A DNA stretch of 22,615 nucleotides from an uncultured Leucobacter sp. (GTDB lineage Bacteria; Actinomycetota; Actinomycetes; Actinomycetales; Microbacteriaceae): positions 1 to 22,615 of the forward strand of contig CALCJF010000050.1 in assembly GCA_937967375.1 (NCBI GenBank), given 5' to 3'. Below the pieces are notes generated by a model. That model searched no databases, was not told the DNA's origin, and saw only the letters and a program-made list of their open reading frames with translations. Both the position numbers and the translations under genes were made by a program. Positions 21,833-22,615 of the stretch are shown here, piece after piece (position 1 is the stretch's first letter; every line of letters starts with the position of its first letter).

Positions 21833-22615
21833 CTAGGAGCCGCGCAGGCGCTCCGCAAGGTAAGCGTGCAGCTCGGCGCGGGGCACGCGCGCCTGCTCCA
21901 TGGTGTCGCGCTCGCGCACGGTCACCGCGTCGTCATCGAGCGAGTCGAAGTCCACCGTGACGCAGAATGGCGTGCCGATCTCGTCTTGGCGGCGGTAGCG
22001 GCGGCCGATGGCGCCGGCGTCATCGAAGTCGATGTTCCAGTCGTCGCGCAGGTCTGCTGCGATCTCGCGGGCGAGCGGCGAGAGACGCTCGTTGCGACTG
22101 AGCGGCAGCACGGCAGCCTTGATCGGTGCGAGGCGTGGGTCGAGGCCGAGCACGGTGCGAGTGTCGGTGCCGCCCTTTGCGTTCGGCACCTCTTCTTCGC
22201 GGTACGCATCCACGAGAAACGCCATGAGCGATCGGGTGAGGCCGGCGGCCGGTTCGATCACGTACGGCACGAAGCGCTCATCATTGGCCTGATCGTAGAA
22301 CGAGAGATCCTTACCCGAGTGCTTCGTGTGGGTCGACAAGTCGAAGTCGGTGCGGTTCGCGATGCCCTCGAGCTCACCCCACTCGCCGCCGGTGAAGCCG
22401 AAGCGGTACTCGATGTCTGCGGTGCGCTTCGAGTAGTGCGAGAGCTTCTCTTTGGGGTGGTCGTAGAAGCGAAGGTTCTCGGGGTCGATGCCGAGGCCGA
22501 CGTACCACGACATGCGCTCGTTCATCCAGTACTCTTGCCACTCCTCGTCGGTGCCAGGCACGACGAAGAACTCCATCTCCATCTGCTCGAACTCGCGGGT
22601 GCGGAAGATGAAGTT
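21833..22615 (-). CDS. glyS: Glycyl-tRNA synthetase, C-terminal 260 residues (5' end outside window)
   Basis: Class II aminoacyl-tRNA synthetase that charges tRNA-Gly with glycine in the cytosol; this is the single-chain dimeric type found in actinobacteria and eukaryotes, not the two-subunit alpha-beta type. The visible part opens with NFIFRTREFEQMEMEFFVVPG (class II motif 2). It continues through RTADIEYRFGFTGGEWGELEGIANRTDFDL and the motif 3 region VIEPAAGLTRSLMAFL, and ends with the anticodon-binding domain LDPRLAPIKAAVLPL...IGTPFCVTVDFDS. The frame is open to the last base, so roughly 200 N-terminal residues lie outside. Ends 11 nt before a strong hairpin. Confidence 0.95.
   Translation of the reverse strand, partial: NFIFRTREFEQMEMEFFVVPGTDEEWQEYWMNERMSWYVGLGIDPENLRFYDHPKEKLSHYSKRTADIEYRFGFTGGEWGELEGIANRTDFDLSTHTKHSGKDLSFYDQANDERFVPYVIEPAAGLTRSLMAFLVDAYREEEVPNAKGGTDTRTVLGLDPRLAPIKAAVLPLSRNERLSPLAREIAADLRDDWNIDFDDAGAIGRRYRRQDEIGTPFCVTVDFDSLDDDAVTVRERDTMEQARVPRAELHAYLAERLRGS

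Overview
The window is compact, GC-rich chromosomal DNA with actinobacterial signatures: GC-biased codons, frequent GTG/TTG starts, several apparently leaderless genes, a single-chain glycyl-tRNA synthetase, a LysE/LysG exporter-regulator pair, an HemD of actinobacterial type, and the YtxH-like/holin-like/DUF3618 membrane operon. I infer a member of Actinomycetota, most likely Microbacteriaceae; the family is a guess from gene content. No tRNA, rRNA, CRISPR, phage or insertion sequence was seen. Genes sit close together on both strands and most of the window looks like ordinary core or light accessory chromosome.

Left part (1-5105, all minus strand): the N-terminal two thirds of isocitrate lyase (cut by the window edge) with an AT-rich upstream region; an rmuC-GNAT acetyltransferase pair; and the magnesium transporter gene mgtE. 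The mgtE leader is the most interesting stretch. It has a 21-codon upstream ORF with a near-ideal Shine-Dalgarno (SD), nested hairpins, and a hairpin that hides the mgtE ribosome binding site, with a competing pairing that could release it.

Middle (5221-11083): gamma-carbonic anhydrase-like protein and threonine aldolase (plus strand, both apparently leaderless); a divergent TetR regulator / MDR oxidoreductase pair sharing an intergenic region with two TTAC-N4-GTAA palindromes; a TRIC-type membrane protein; and a divergent LysE-type exporter / LysG-type regulator pair. Stem-loops lie at the convergent junctions.

Right-middle (11080-15042): an NhaC-family transporter downstream of a YtcJ-like amidohydrolase, diverging from a TetR-family regulator. 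This looks like a small substrate-inducible uptake and hydrolysis module.

Right part (15034-22615, all minus strand): a YibE/F membrane protein overlapping a PH-like small protein gene; an isolated hemD; the three-gene YtxH-like/holin-like/DUF3618 operon joined by 4-nt overlaps; a CPBP membrane protease translationally coupled to a divergent HemY-like flavoprotein; and the C-terminal part of glycyl-tRNA synthetase (cut by the window edge), followed by a 42-nt near-perfect hairpin. Every gene-free gap in the window is under about 300 bp except the mgtE leader, which is described in full.
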